A DNA stretch of 57,719 bases from an uncultured Caulobacteraceae bacterium (GTDB lineage Bacteria > Pseudomonadota > Alphaproteobacteria > Caulobacterales > Caulobacteraceae). The DNA lies in the NCBI GenBank assembly GCA_903872075.1, contig CAIQJF010000019.1, forward strand, positions 1-57,719, read 5' to 3'. This document shows, one piece after another, positions 28,841 to 38,175 of the stretch; within the stretch, counting starts at the first letter, position 1, and each line of letters begins with the position of its first letter. The notes under the pieces were generated by a model. The model was given only the letters and a program-made list of their open reading frames with translations, was not told the DNA's origin and searched no databases. A program made the translations under genes and the position numbers.

Positions 28841-28921
28841 TCACACGCGCCTCAGAAGTAGGGCGTAGAGGCCGAAGACCGCGAACAGGGCCAGCCCCCC
28901 GGCGATGTAGACAACGTCCAT
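28841..28921 (-). CDS. Micro-ORF: single-pass membrane peptide upstream of kdpF
   Basis: A 26-residue peptide, [20 protein letters not shown] followed by LLLRRV: one hydrophobic helix and a basic end. A GAGGG lies five bases before the ATG at 28921, and the TGA is followed by two bases and the kdpF ATG, so the two would be translated together. It resembles KdpF in size and build but lacks the RPxxF end. I recall similar short ORFs preceding kdpF in other proteobacteria, without a defined function. It may be a second small subunit or a leader peptide. Confidence 0.6.
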   Translation of the reverse strand: MDVVYIAGGLALFAVFGLYALLLRRV

Positions 28922-29053
28922 GACAAGCCCTCGGTTGGTGTGGAGCCGAGGTCTAGGCGCGTCCCGCCTAAAGGCGCCACGCGTGCTTGCGGTGCAGGGC
29001 GTAACGGAAACATAAAGACGCTGGACGGCGCGATCGCCGCCCCGGGAGAGATC

Positions 29054-29875
29054 ATGCCGACGTTCCAGGACATCGTTTACGCCGTCGAAGGGCCGCTCGG
29101 GGTCATCACTCTCAACCGGCCCAACTACCGCAACGCCCAGGGCTACAGGATGCTGGACGAGATCGACCAGGCCTTCGGGCTGGCCAAGGTCGATCCCGCC
29201 GTGCGGGTGGTCATCGTGCGCGGCGCCGGCGGGGTGTTCTCCACGGGCCACGATCTGGGAACGCCGGAGGACCGGGCGTACCGTCAGGGCCTCGGCGCAA
29301 GGCCCGGTATCGAGAGCTACGATCAGTTCAAGACCTACAACCTCGACATGTTGCTGGCGTGGCGCAACTTCCCCAAGCCGACCATCGCCATGGTGGAGGG
29401 GTACTGCATCTACGCCGGGTGGATGCTGGCCGCGGCCATGGACGTGGTGTTCGCCGCCGACAACGCCGAGTTCCTGGCCGGATTCGTGGAATATATGTCG
29501 ATCCCCTGGGACATCGGCATTCGGCGGGCCAAGGAACTGTGCTTCGAAAGCCGGTTCATCACCGCTGACGAAGCCTCCCAGTACGGCCTGGTGAACAGGG
29601 TGCTGGCCCCCGCCGACCTGGAGCGGGAGACCTACGCCTGGGCGATGCGAGTGGCGGAAAACAGTCCGGAAGCCCTTCGCTTCGCCAAGATCCAGATGAA
29701 CAAGGCCCAGGACGCCCAGGGTTTCACCCAGGCCCTGGAGGACTCGCTCGGGGACTATCAGGCGATGATGTATCTGCCGGGTTCGGCGATGCGCATGGAA
29801 GGCGAGCGGCGGCTGCTCACAGTGGATCTGGCGGTGAAGGGCAAGCGCGGCGAGCGGTTCGGCCTCAAGCCGTGA
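29054..29875 (+). CDS. Crotonase-superfamily protein lacking both hydratase glutamates
   Basis: A 273-residue enoyl-CoA hydratase/isomerase-fold protein. The N-terminal strand (VITLNRPNYRNAQGY) and the oxyanion segment GVFSTGHDLG (61-69) are normal. The catalytic region is not: the residue matching rat Glu144 (in GGGCE) is Met124 in IYAGWMLAAAMD, and the Glu164 position falls at about Phe144 in EFLAGFVEYMSIPWD. The usual PGAGG is replaced by PWDIG. It probably catalyses a different reaction or a CoA-ester binding role. The start at 29054 has GGGAGAG upstream. Its TGA overlaps the GTG start of the PhyH gene, so the two are coupled. Confidence 0.85.
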   Translation: MPTFQDIVYAVEGPLGVITLNRPNYRNAQGYRMLDEIDQAFGLAKVDPAVRVVIVRGAGGVFSTGHDLGTPEDRAYRQGLGARPGIESYDQFKTYNLDMLLAWRNFPKPTIAMVEGYCIYAGWMLAAAMDVVFAADNAEFLAGFVEYMSIPWDIGIRRAKELCFESRFITADEASQYGLVNRVLAPADLERETYAWAMRVAENSPEALRFAKIQMNKAQDAQGFTQALEDSLGDYQAMMYLPGSAMRMEGERRLLTVDLAVKGKRGERFGLKP

Positions 29876-30687
29876 TCCTCAGCAACGAGGCTATCGCCGC
29901 CTTTCGCGCCGACGGCGCCGTCGTCGTCCGAGGCCTGCTCTCGCCGGACGAGGTGGAGCTGGCGCGGGCGGGCGTCGAGGCAAATCTCGCCCATCCCAGC
30001 CCCCGCGCCCTCACCGCCAGCCGGCCGGACGATCCGGGGCGGTTCTTCGAGGACTTTCGCAACTGGCAGCGGAATGAGGCCTATCGTCGTCTGATCGAGA
30101 CCTCTCGCGCTGCTGACGCGGCAGGGCGGCTCATGGGCGCCCATCATGTGCGGCTGCATCACGATCACCTGCTGGTGAAGGAGCAGGGCACCCGTCAGAA
30201 GACGCCCTGGCACCAGGATCAACCCTATTACAACATCGATGGCGCCCAGACCTGCAGCCTGTGGATGCCGCTCGACCCGGTTCCGGTGGAATCGTCCCTG
30301 AGCTTCGTCGCCGGTTCGCATCTGGGGCCCTGGCTGATGCCCCGCACCTTCATGACCAATGAGAGTCGCTGGTTCCCGGAAGGCTCGCTCGCGGAACTGC
30401 CGGACATCGACGCCAACCCGGACGCCTATCGCATCCTCAGCTGGGCGCTGGAGCCGGGCGACGCTATCGCCTTCTCCATGCTGACCCTGCACGCGGCAGC
30501 AGGCTCGGCGACACGCCGACGGGCCCTGTCCCTGCGTTTCGTAGGCGACGACGTGGTCCACGCTCCGCGGGCCTGGAAGACCTCCCCCGACTTTCCTGAA
30601 CTGGAAGGCGTTCTGCCCCCTGGCGCCGGGTTGGACCATCCGCTTTTCCCCGTGGTGTGGCGCCAAGCGACCCGAGGAGCCATTTGA
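29872..30687 (+). CDS. Phytanoyl-CoA dioxygenase (PhyH) family protein
   Basis: A 271-residue Fe(II)/2-oxoglutarate oxygenase. The metal triad is H114 and D116 in PWHQDQPYYN and H207 in SMLTLHAAAGS; the downstream Arg (ATRRRALSLRF) would bind 2-oxoglutarate. DPVPVESSLSFVAGSH is the typical PhyH core. It starts with GTG inside the crotonase stop (GTGA), which implies a shared pathway, possibly on a CoA ester or a secondary metabolite; the substrate is not identifiable. The antiporter gene follows 30 bases later. Confidence 0.87.
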   Translation: MILSNEAIAAFRADGAVVVRGLLSPDEVELARAGVEANLAHPSPRALTASRPDDPGRFFEDFRNWQRNEAYRRLIETSRAADAAGRLMGAHHVRLHHDHLLVKEQGTRQKTPWHQDQPYYNIDGAQTCSLWMPLDPVPVESSLSFVAGSHLGPWLMPRTFMTNESRWFPEGSLAELPDIDANPDAYRILSWALEPGDAIAFSMLTLHAAAGSATRRRALSLRFVGDDVVHAPRAWKTSPDFPELEGVLPPGAGLDHPLFPVVWRQATRGAI

Positions 30688-30717
30688 AGGGGCCACGGCG
30701 CGAAAGGCCCGCCCAGA

Positions 30718-31986
30718 GTGACCCTGATCGAGGCCGTCGCGATCCTGTTGCTGCTGGTGTCCGTGATCGGCTGGCTGAACGTCCGCTTCTTCCACCTGCC
30801 TTCAAGCGTCGCCATGCTCGGGGCGGGCCTCGTGGCCGCCGTCCTTCTGCTTGTGGGGCAGACGCTGATCGCCCCGTTCTGGGGCTTCAACACCGTGGGC
30901 GCGCTGGTCAGAACCCTGGATTTCAGCGAGGCGGTGCTGGACAACATGCTGGGACTGCTGTTGTTCGCTAGCGGGCTCCAGGTTGATCTCAGTGAGATTC
31001 GCAAGCGACGCTTAGCCGTCTGGTTCCTGGCCACCGTCGGCGTGCTGCTATCGACGGGTCTGGTGGGCCTGGGCGCATGGGCCGCGGCCAGGGCGCTCGG
31101 CATCGGCCTCCCCCTGCCCTGGGCCTTTGCCTTCGGCGCCCTGATTAGCCCCACCGACCCGATTGCCGTGATCGGCGCGATCCGCAGCGGCGCTGTGTCA
31201 CCTCGCGTCGGGGCGGTGCTTCAGGGCGAGGCCCTGTTCAACGACGGCGTCGGCGTGGTCGCCTTCACCGCCGCCCTGGCCTTCGCCGCACAGGGGGTTG
31301 TTCCAGACCCGTTGACGACCGCCGGCGCCATCCTTTTTCAAGCCGGCGGCGGGCTGGCTCTCGGGGTTGTCGCCGCCCTGGCCTTGTCCTTCGCGCTACG
31401 CGCCATCAATGACCGGACCGTCGAGGTTACCTGCACCATCGCCCTGGCGGTCGGCGTCTATGAGGGCGCGAGCATGCTTCACCTGTCTGGCCCCATCGCC
31501 GCGGCGTCCGCGGGCCAGATCGTCGGCGACTACGGCGTGAAGTCGGCCATGAGTCCGGAGACCCGGGTGAATGTCGAAGGATTCTGGGACCTGATCGACC
31601 AGATCCTCAACGCGATTCTGTTTCTGCTGCTCAGCCTGCAGGTGTTCGTATTGCCGTTCGATGCGAGGGAAGCTGGCCTCTGGATCACGGCGGCAGTCCT
31701 GGCGCTTGCGGCCCGGCTGCTGATCGTGCTGCCCTGGGGTTTCCTGTTCCGCTTCCGTCACGACGAACGGGGCGCCAGTTTGGTGCTGACCTGGGGTGGC
31801 CTGCGGGGCGCGATCAGCCTGGCTCTTGCCCTGTCCTTGCCGGCAAGCCCTTACCGGGACACGATACTTGCCGTGACCTTCGTCCTGGTCGTGTTCTCAG
31901 TCGTCGTGCAGGAACTGACTCTAGCCCCGCTCGCCGCGCGGCTGCGCAACCGCCGGGTGGCTAACCGGCCACCAGCCGCGGCGTGA
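30718..31986 (+). CDS. CPA1-family Na+(K+)/H+ antiporter
   Basis: A 422-residue transporter with about twelve hydrophobic segments. The ion-binding signatures of CPA1/NhaP-type antiporters are present: SPTDPIAVIGAI (about 143-154) and the ND pair in EALFNDGVGVVAFT (about 172-185). WGGLRGAISLALALSLP is near the C-terminus. It lacks the long cytoplasmic regulatory tail of eukaryotic NHEs. The start is GTG at 30718. Its 3' end overlaps hflX on the other strand by 26 bases. Sodium versus potassium preference is unknown. Confidence 0.9.
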   Translation: MTLIEAVAILLLLVSVIGWLNVRFFHLPSSVAMLGAGLVAAVLLLVGQTLIAPFWGFNTVGALVRTLDFSEAVLDNMLGLLLFASGLQVDLSEIRKRRLAVWFLATVGVLLSTGLVGLGAWAAARALGIGLPLPWAFAFGALISPTDPIAVIGAIRSGAVSPRVGAVLQGEALFNDGVGVVAFTAALAFAAQGVVPDPLTTAGAILFQAGGGLALGVVAALALSFALRAINDRTVEVTCTIALAVGVYEGASMLHLSGPIAAASAGQIVGDYGVKSAMSPETRVNVEGFWDLIDQILNAILFLLLSLQVFVLPFDAREAGLWITAAVLALAARLLIVLPWGFLFRFRHDERGASLVLTWGGLRGAISLALALSLPASPYRDTILAVTFVLVVFSVVVQELTLAPLAARLRNRRVANRPPAAA

Positions 31987-33277
31987 GATCGGGACGCATC
32001 TGCTCGAATCGGCCCAGGGCCTGGGGATCGAGGCGGGCGGTGATGGCCATCCCCTCATCCACATCCTGGCGCAGGGTGACGCGGCCATGGCGATAGAGCC
32101 AAGCCAGAGCCTCGCCGTCGCCGGGGCTGAGCATGAAGATGCGCTCCGGATCTTCGTCGATCAGGCCGGCGATGCGTGAGAGAAGGGTGTCGATCCCCTC
32201 CCCCGTCACCGCCGAAACAGGAACCGCCCCGCGCGTCCGGGCATGATCCAGGGTTTCCTCACGCCTATCGCCCTCTAGCAGATCGATCTTGTTCCACACT
32301 TCGAGGATGCGCCGGCCATCCTCGCGCTTGACCTCAAGCTCGTCGAGCACCTTGCTGACGTCCTGGCTCTGGGCGTCGCTGTCGTGTGTAGCGATGTCGC
32401 GGACATGCAGGATCACGTCGGCCTCGCGCACCTCGTCCAGGGTGGCGCGGAAAGCTTCCACCAGCTCGTGCGGCAGGTCGGAAATGAAGCCCACGGTGTC
32501 CGAGGCGATGGCCGAGCGACCGCCCGGCAGGCGCAGCTGGCGCAGGGTCGGATCCAGGGTCGCGAAGAGCATGGACTTGGCCAACACCTCCGCCCCGGTG
32601 AGGCGATTGAACAGGGTCGACTTGCCCGCGTTTGTGTAACCGACCAAGGCCACGATCGGATAGGGGACGCGCTTGCGGCCCTGGCGCTGAAGCTCCCGGG
32701 TGCGACGGACATCGGCCAGATCGGCCTTGAGCTTGATGATCCGGTCGGCCAGCAGCCGCCGGTCAGCCTCGATCTGGCTTTCGCCCGGACCGCCGAGGAA
32801 GCCGAAACCGCCGCGCTGCCGCTCGAGGTGCGTCCAGGTTCGCACCAGACGCGAGCGCTCATAGTCGAGCCGCGCCAGTTCGACCTGCAGACGCCCCTCC
32901 CCCGTCCGCGCCCGGCGGGCGAAAATCTCAAGAATGAGGCCGGTGCGGTCGATGACCTTGACCTTCCACGCCTTCTCAAGATTGCGTTGTTGGACCGGCG
33001 TCAGGGCGTCGTCGACCACCACAACGTCGATTTCGGAGTCGTGGCAGAGCACGCCGATCTCATGGACCTTGCCCGAACCGAACAGGGTCGCAGGCGTGAC
33101 CGTGCGAAGGGGCGCGATCACGCCCTGGCGGACCTCAAGATCAAGGGCCGAGGCGAGGCCAAGGGCCTCTTCCAGGCGTTCCTGCGATGTCCGGACGAGG
33201 CTTGCCTTGGGCCGGACGGGATGAATGACCAGCGCGACCTGAGGGGGGACGCGGTGGTCTATGCTGTTTGTCTTCAA
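31961..33277 (-). CDS. hflX: Ribosome-associated GTPase HflX
   Basis: Splits or rescues 70S ribosomes under stress. The 438-residue protein has the N-terminal HflX domain, a linker with [20 protein letters not shown], and the G domain: G1 [10 protein letters not shown]3 [11 protein letters not shown]4 NKID and G5-like SAVTGEG. The start is TTG at 33277, and TTGA overlaps the hfq stop, so it is translationally coupled to hfq as in many proteobacteria. It is the last gene of the dusB-to-hflX cluster. Confidence 0.96.
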   Translation of the reverse strand: MKTNSIDHRVPPQVALVIHPVRPKASLVRTSQERLEEALGLASALDLEVRQGVIAPLRTVTPATLFGSGKVHEIGVLCHDSEIDVVVVDDALTPVQQRNLEKAWKVKVIDRTGLILEIFARRARTGEGRLQVELARLDYERSRLVRTWTHLERQRGGFGFLGGPGESQIEADRRLLADRIIKLKADLADVRRTRELQRQGRKRVPYPIVALVGYTNAGKSTLFNRLTGAEVLAKSMLFATLDPTLRQLRLPGGRSAIASDTVGFISDLPHELVEAFRATLDEVREADVILHVRDIATHDSDAQSQDVSKVLDELEVKREDGRRILEVWNKIDLLEGDRREETLDHARTRGAVPVSAVTGEGIDTLLSRIAGLIDEDPERIFMLSPGDGEALAWLYRHGRVTLRQDVDEGMAITARLDPQALGRFEQMRPDLTPRLVAG

Positions 33278-33528
33278 TCTTCGCCGTTTTCGTCCATGGG
33301 CGGCTCATAGAGCTGAACGGGCCCGGACGGCATGATGGTTGATATCGCGTGTTTGTAGACCAATTGAGCCTGGCCGTCGCGACGGAGCAGGACACAGAAG
33401 CTGTCGAACCAGCTCACGACGCCCTGGAGTTTGACGCCATTGACCAGGAAGATGGTGAGCGGCGTGCGGCTGCGGCGGACACTGTTGAGGAAAGTGTCCT
33501 GCAGATTCTGCTTCTTATCGTTCGACAT
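33274..33528 (-). CDS. hfq: RNA chaperone Hfq
   Basis: A homohexameric Sm-like protein that pairs sRNAs with mRNAs. The 84-residue form starts [15 protein letters not shown]. The proximal-face residues Q8, the FDSF segment (41-44) and YKHAIST (58-64) match functional Hfq. The C-terminal tail is short and acidic (PPMDENGED), as usual in alphaproteobacteria. The longer in-frame start is rejected because its first 48 codons are Arg-rich and overlap the intergenic gap. hflX is coupled downstream and dat lies 70 bases upstream; in Azorhizobium the same neighbourhood (nrfA) links Hfq to nitrogen control. Confidence 0.97.
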   Translation of the reverse strand: MSNDKKQNLQDTFLNSVRRSRTPLTIFLVNGVKLQGVVSWFDSFCVLLRRDGQAQLVYKHAISTIMPSGPVQLYEPPMDENGED

Positions 33529-33598
33529 GGGCTTGTGCCCCTTTGTTCTTTGAGGTTCGGACGGGGCGGAGCCGCGGAAAGCGGACGACCGCGCCAAG

Positions 33599-34462
33599 TC
33601 ACACGGCCGTGCGCCGCGCCTCCGAGATATAGAGTTCCCGAAGGCGCTTCGCCACCGGACCCGGAACGCCATCCCCCACGGGCGCCGAGTCGATCCGCAC
33701 CACAGGCAGAACCAGGCTGCCGGCGCCCGTAATGAAGGCTTCCCGCGACTGCCGGGCCTCCTCGACGGTAAACGGTCTTTCCTCGAAGGCCAGACCCGTC
33801 TCGGCGATCAGACCGAGTAGGGTGGCCCGGGTCACGCCGCGAAGGATGTTGGCCTGGGTGTCACGGGTGCGCAGCCGGCCTTCGCGGTCGACAATCCAGG
33901 CGTTGCTGGACGCGCCCTCGGTGACCAGCCCGAGGTCGTCGACGAACCAGGCTTCGACGGCGCCGGCCTCCCGCGCGGTCTGCTTGGCCAGCACGTTCGG
34001 AAGTAGTCCCACCGTCTTGATGTCGCAACGGCCCCAGCGGTTTTCAGCGACGGTCACCACGCCGACACCCTTGGCGGCGCGCGCCTCGCTGGCGGCGAGA
34101 TCCACGGACTTGGCCGTCATCACCACGCTCGGGGGCACGGCCGGAGTCGGAAAGGCGTGATCGCGCGGCGCCACACCGCGATTGACCTGCAGATAGACCA
34201 TGCCGTCGACGATGCGGTTGCGGCGCAGCGTTTCCCGCAGGACGATGCTCAGGGCCGCCTCGGTCATCGGCATGGGAATGCGCAACTCGCCCAGGCTGCG
34301 CTTCAGCCGCGCGAAATGGCCCGGCGCATCGGCCATCCGGCCGCCAAACACCGCCCAGACCTCGTAGACGCCGTCGGCCAGCTGAAAGCCACGATCCTCG
34401 ATATGCACCGCCGCGTCGGCGTGGCGGACGAAGCGTCCGTTGACATAGGCCACACGTCCCAT
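33599..34462 (-). CDS. dat: D-amino-acid aminotransferase (class IV PLP aminotransferase)
   Basis: A 287-residue fold-type IV aminotransferase. The PLP Lys lies in [17 protein letters not shown], and the phosphate-binding Glu-x-Ala/Ser region is [30 protein letters not shown] and [17 protein letters not shown] favour the D-amino-acid/4-amino-4-deoxychorismate branch, and D-alanine transaminase is the usual call. It overlaps the ntrX stop by one base, so it belongs to the ntr operon. It would interconvert D-Ala and D-Glu for peptidoglycan or use D-amino acids as nitrogen source. Confidence 0.88.
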   Translation of the reverse strand: MGRVAYVNGRFVRHADAAVHIEDRGFQLADGVYEVWAVFGGRMADAPGHFARLKRSLGELRIPMPMTEAALSIVLRETLRRNRIVDGMVYLQVNRGVAPRDHAFPTPAVPPSVVMTAKSVDLAASEARAAKGVGVVTVAENRWGRCDIKTVGLLPNVLAKQTAREAGAVEAWFVDDLGLVTEGASSNAWIVDREGRLRTRDTQANILRGVTRATLLGLIAETGLAFEERPFTVEEARQSREAFITGAGSLVLPVVRIDSAPVGDGVPGPVAKRLRELYISEARRTAV

Positions 34463-35850
34463 CAGTCGGCCGGCTCCTCGTTCAGGCGCGCGCCGCCGAA
34501 GCCGAGCGATTTCAGCTTGCGGTGCAGCGCCGATCTCTCCATGCCAATAAAGGCCGCGGTGCGCGAGATATTCCCGCCAAACCGCATGATCTGGGCGTCA
34601 AGATATTCCCGTTCGAACAGTTCCCGGGCCTCGCGCAGGGGCAGGGCGATGATGCGCTCGGCCCCGAGGCCGCCGCTGGTCGGTCCGGCCGCCTCGGCGG
34701 GCAGCATGTCGGCGGTGATCGGCTGACCGGGATCGCCGGCCGCGAGGATCAGAATCCGCTCAACGACATTCTTGAGCTGTCGCACATTGCCCGGCCAGGG
34801 CTGAACCTGCAGGGTGGCATAGGCGTCGGCGGCCAGCTGACGGCGCGTCAGACCCGAGGCCGCGCTCAGGCGGTCGACGTAATAGTCGATGAGCTCCGGG
34901 ATATCCTCGCGGCGTTCGGAAAGACCCGGCACCCGCAACGGAACCACATTGAGCCGGTGGAAAAGATCCTCGCGCAGGCGCCCTGCGGCGATTTCGGTCA
35001 CGAGGTCACGAGAGGTCGAGGACACCACGCGAACATCCACCTGCACATCCGTGTCGCCGCCCACGCGGCGGAACCGCTGCTCCACGAGCACCCGCAGGAT
35101 ACGGCTCTGGCTCTCGCGGGGCATGTCGGCCACATCATCGATGTAGAGTGTGCCTCCGTGGGCGCGTTCGAAAACGCCGATGTGGCTCGGCCGGCCACCG
35201 CCGCCCTCCTCGCCGAACAGCTCCCGGTCCATCCGCTCAGGAGTCATGCCGGCCGCGCTGATGGCGACGAACTCGTTTCGGGCGCGCGGGCTGGCCGCGT
35301 GGATCAGCCGCGCGGCGGTCTCCTTGCCCGACCCCGGTGGGCCGGAAATGAGCACCCGGCTGTTGGCCGAGGCGACGCGGGTGATCATGGCGCGCAGGTG
35401 CTGGGCGGCGGGGGACCCCCCCACGAGGCCATCGGGCACGATGGCTTGGGTGCGCAGCTGACGGTTCTCGCGGCGCAGATTGGCGGCTTCGAGCGCCCGC
35501 TCAACCACCAGCATCAGTCGGTCGGACTTGAAGGGCTTTTCGATGAAGTCATAGGCGCCCCGCTTGATGGAGCTGACGGCGGTCTCGATATTGCCGTGAC
35601 CGCTGATCATGATCACCGGCAGGTCCGGATCGATCGCCTTGACGCGATCAAGAACCTCAAGCCCGTCAAGACCGCCGGAGGTCATCCAGATGTCCAGCAC
35701 GATCAGGGCCGGCTTGCGCGCGCGAATGGCGGCCAGGGCGGATTCGGCGTTGTGAGCCGTGCGGACGGCGTAGCCATCGTCCTGAAGAATGGCCGCCACC
35801 AGTTCGCGGATATCGGCCTCGTCGTCGACCACGAGAATGTCGCTGATCAT
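34462..35850 (-). CDS. ntrX: Response regulator NtrX, atypical AAA+ loop
   Basis: Partner of NtrY. The 462-residue protein has a receiver domain (D53 phosphoacceptor in VLDIWM, K105), an AAA+ domain with Walker A SGPPGSGKET (169-178) and Walker B GGTLYIDDVADMP (232-244), and a Fis-type HTH at the C-terminus (NISRTAAFIGMERSALHRKL). After ELFG (210-213) the sequence runs EEGGGGRPSHIGVFERAHGG: the GAFTGA loop that contacts sigma54 is absent. It is therefore unlikely to open sigma54 promoters and may act as a sigma70 activator or repressor. The start overlaps ntrY by 4 bases. Confidence 0.95.
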   Translation of the reverse strand: MISDILVVDDEADIRELVAAILQDDGYAVRTAHNAESALAAIRARKPALIVLDIWMTSGGLDGLEVLDRVKAIDPDLPVIMISGHGNIETAVSSIKRGAYDFIEKPFKSDRLMLVVERALEAANLRRENRQLRTQAIVPDGLVGGSPAAQHLRAMITRVASANSRVLISGPPGSGKETAARLIHAASPRARNEFVAISAAGMTPERMDRELFGEEGGGGRPSHIGVFERAHGGTLYIDDVADMPRESQSRILRVLVEQRFRRVGGDTDVQVDVRVVSSTSRDLVTEIAAGRLREDLFHRLNVVPLRVPGLSERREDIPELIDYYVDRLSAASGLTRRQLAADAYATLQVQPWPGNVRQLKNVVERILILAAGDPGQPITADMLPAEAAGPTSGGLGAERIIALPLREARELFEREYLDAQIMRFGGNISRTAAFIGMERSALHRKLKSLGFGGARLNEEPAD

Positions 35851-38054
35851 GCTTGCACCTTGGAGCCGACAGCATCGGCGTCTGGAGTCAGAGAGAGGTC
35901 CCGATTGCGCCGGAACCAGAGCACGACGCGCGCGCCTGGCCCTGGATCAGCGTCCTCGAGACTGAGGCCCCCGCCATGGTCTTCGAGAATACGTTTGACG
36001 ATCGCCAGCCCCAGTCCGGTCCCCTTCTCGCGTGTCGTCACATAGGGTTCAGTCAACCGATCACGGTCCTGGGCCGGCAGGCCCAGCCCGTTGTCCTCCA
36101 CCACGATGTCGAGGCGGTCGCCTTCGCTACGCAGTTGAACAACAATCCGCCCAGGCGGGTCGACCCTGATCAGGCGGCGGGCGGCAATGGCCTCGCCGGC
36201 ATTCTTCAGCACATTGGTCAGAGCCTGGCCGACGATCCGCCCGTCGCAGACCAGCGGCGTGGGCGGCGGATCGCCCTGGATGTCCACGGTCGTGGTCGGA
36301 TCGGCGACGCGCTGAGCGAACGCCGCCTGGCGCACCAGTTCGGCCGCGTCGTGCAGGGCGAACTTGGGCGCCGGCATCCGGGCAAAGGACGAAAACTCAT
36401 CCACCATGCGACCGATATCGCCCACCTGCCGTACGATGGTGTCGACGCAGCGATCGAAGATCTCCAGATCCACCTTGAGCTCCTTGCGGAACCGGCGCTG
36501 CAGACGCTCCGCCGACAGCTGGATCGGGGTCAGGGGGTTCTTGATCTCATGCGCAATGCGGCGGGCAACGTCGCGCCAGGCGGCGTTGCGCTGCGCCGCC
36601 ACCAGGCGCGTGATATCGTCGAAAGTGAGGACAAGGCCCTCGACACCGTAGCTGGCGCGGGCGCGCAGGCGGCGCGTCTCGGCGCCGCGGGTGATGTCCA
36701 CGTCCTCTTCGGCCTCGCCGCCGTCGCGAGACGCGGCCGAGGCCAGGGCTTCCAGTTCGGGTGCGATCTCCGCAAGCGTCCGTCCACGGCTGCGTTCAGC
36801 ATCGAGCGCCAGCAATCGGGCCGCCTGACGATTGACGGCTGACACCCGGCCTTCCGTGTCGAGGCCGACGACCCCGGCGCTGACGCCCAGAAGCACCGCT
36901 TCCATGAACAACCGCCGCGACTCCGCCTCCACATGGGCGGTGCGCAGCTCCTCCTGCTGTTCCTGGAGATCGAAGGTCATGCGGTTGAAGGCGCGCGACA
37001 GGACGGCGATCTCTTCCGGATCGCGTCGCGTGTCGACCCGGGCGGACAGATCCCCTGCCGCGACCCGGCCCGCGGCCTGCACCAGGCGGGCCACAGGCGC
37101 GGCGATGCTCTCGGCAGCCTCCATGCCCAGCCAGACGGCGCCCACCAGGACCAGCAGCACCGTTTCCAGGTAGCTGAAGGCGAAGGCGATCTGGATCCGC
37201 AGCCGCTTGGCCTTGGCCTCGCGATAGGCGGCCAGTGACGCCTCGGTCTCACGCAGGTGGCGGAAGATGCCGTGGTTCAACGGCCGGACGACGTAGAGAT
37301 AGGCGTCGGGATAGCCACGCAGCCGGTAAAGTGCGCGGAACAGGTCCGCGGACTCGAACGCGCCCACCGACACATCGCCTTCGTCGGCGGCCTTGAACGT
37401 CGAAACCGGCGGGGCGAGAAACGGGGTGTCGCCCGGCGAGGACTCGGCGCGAGCGAGAACCCGGCCGTCCCGATCGAGGACATAAGCGGCGGAGAAGCCA
37501 CTCTCGCCCACGAGGTCCCTCAAGAACCGTCCATAGGCCACCGGCGAGTCGGCGAGACTGGCCGCCGCCTGATCCAGGCTCTCGGCCATCGCGCCCATGT
37601 GGCGGCCGATATAGTCTTTCTGCTCATCGACATAGGAACGCGCGACGGTGGCCGAGTTCTCGACCACGATCTGAACGCGGGCGCTGAACCAGCTGTCGAC
37701 ACCGCGGGTCACCAGCACCCCGAAGAAGAGGGCGACGATCACCGACGGCGCCACCGCCGCCAGGGCGAAGAGGCCAACGAACCGCAGGTGGAGGCGCGCG
37801 CCGGCGTCGCTTGACTGCGCGCTGACCAGGCCTACGAGGCGAAGGGTCAGAAGGCCGCCAAGCAGCAGGATCAGCACAAAGCCGATCGCCAGAAGGCTGA
37901 GAACGACGGGACTGGCCGGACCGAGCGGGCCGCTGAGGGTCGGCGACGATCCCAGGGTGACCGAAACGGCTGTGAGCAGAGTGGCCAGGGCGAAACACAC
38001 GCCCATGGTCAGACGGGATCCGCGCACGGCGCGCCAAGCTGCGGGACCGCTCAC
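35847..38054 (-). CDS. ntrY: Sensor histidine kinase NtrY
   Basis: Membrane kinase of the NtrYX pair, implicated in nitrogen, redox and envelope control. From the GTG at 38054 the protein has 735 residues. N-terminal membrane helices and a periplasmic sensor domain are followed by another helix (VLLVLVGAVWLGMEAAES), HAMP, a PAS-like region, the H box RIAHEIKNPLTPIQLSAERL and ATPase boxes (NVLKNAGEAI, DNGLGLP, KGTGLGLAIVK). An in-frame TTG at 38147 would add 31 residues, but those codons lack GC-rich third positions and the TTG sits in a T run of a terminator-like hairpin. I therefore prefer the GTG, which has AAGG nine bases upstream. Confidence 0.92.
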   Translation of the reverse strand: MSGPAAWRAVRGSRLTMGVCFALATLLTAVSVTLGSSPTLSGPLGPASPVVLSLLAIGFVLILLLGGLLTLRLVGLVSAQSSDAGARLHLRFVGLFALAAVAPSVIVALFFGVLVTRGVDSWFSARVQIVVENSATVARSYVDEQKDYIGRHMGAMAESLDQAAASLADSPVAYGRFLRDLVGESGFSAAYVLDRDGRVLARAESSPGDTPFLAPPVSTFKAADEGDVSVGAFESADLFRALYRLRGYPDAYLYVVRPLNHGIFRHLRETEASLAAYREAKAKRLRIQIAFAFSYLETVLLVLVGAVWLGMEAAESIAAPVARLVQAAGRVAAGDLSARVDTRRDPEEIAVLSRAFNRMTFDLQEQQEELRTAHVEAESRRLFMEAVLLGVSAGVVGLDTEGRVSAVNRQAARLLALDAERSRGRTLAEIAPELEALASAASRDGGEAEEDVDITRGAETRRLRARASYGVEGLVLTFDDITRLVAAQRNAAWRDVARRIAHEIKNPLTPIQLSAERLQRRFRKELKVDLEIFDRCVDTIVRQVGDIGRMVDEFSSFARMPAPKFALHDAAELVRQAAFAQRVADPTTTVDIQGDPPPTPLVCDGRIVGQALTNVLKNAGEAIAARRLIRVDPPGRIVVQLRSEGDRLDIVVEDNGLGLPAQDRDRLTEPYVTTREKGTGLGLAIVKRILEDHGGGLSLEDADPGPGARVVLWFRRNRDLSLTPDADAVGSKVQA

Positions 38055-38105
38055 CGCGGCCCGCCTTGGGACCGGAACCAGGTCCTGTGCATCACCATCG
38101 CGCGA

Positions 38106-38134
38106 GTCTAGAATGACCTGTGCCCCAAACTCAA
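38106..38134 (-). promoter_or_regulatory. Candidate promoter for ntrYX
   Basis: TTGAGT (38129-38134), a 17-base spacer and CTAGAC (38106-38111) on the minus strand. It lies between the terminator-like hairpin after ntrC and the ntrY GTG, giving a leader of about 45 bases. Matches are moderate; location is favourable. Confidence 0.4.
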
Positions 38135-38145
38135 CAGGGCGTGAC

Positions 38146-38175
38146 AAAAAAGGCGCCGTTGTCGGTTCCGGGCGC
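38146..38175 (-). terminator. Terminator-like hairpin after ntrC
   Basis: On the minus strand GCGCC (38171-38175) and GGCGC (38153-38157) form a 5 bp stem with a 13-base loop, followed by C and six T (38146-38151). The stem is short, so it may only attenuate read-through from dusB-ntrBC into ntrYX. Confidence 0.35.
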
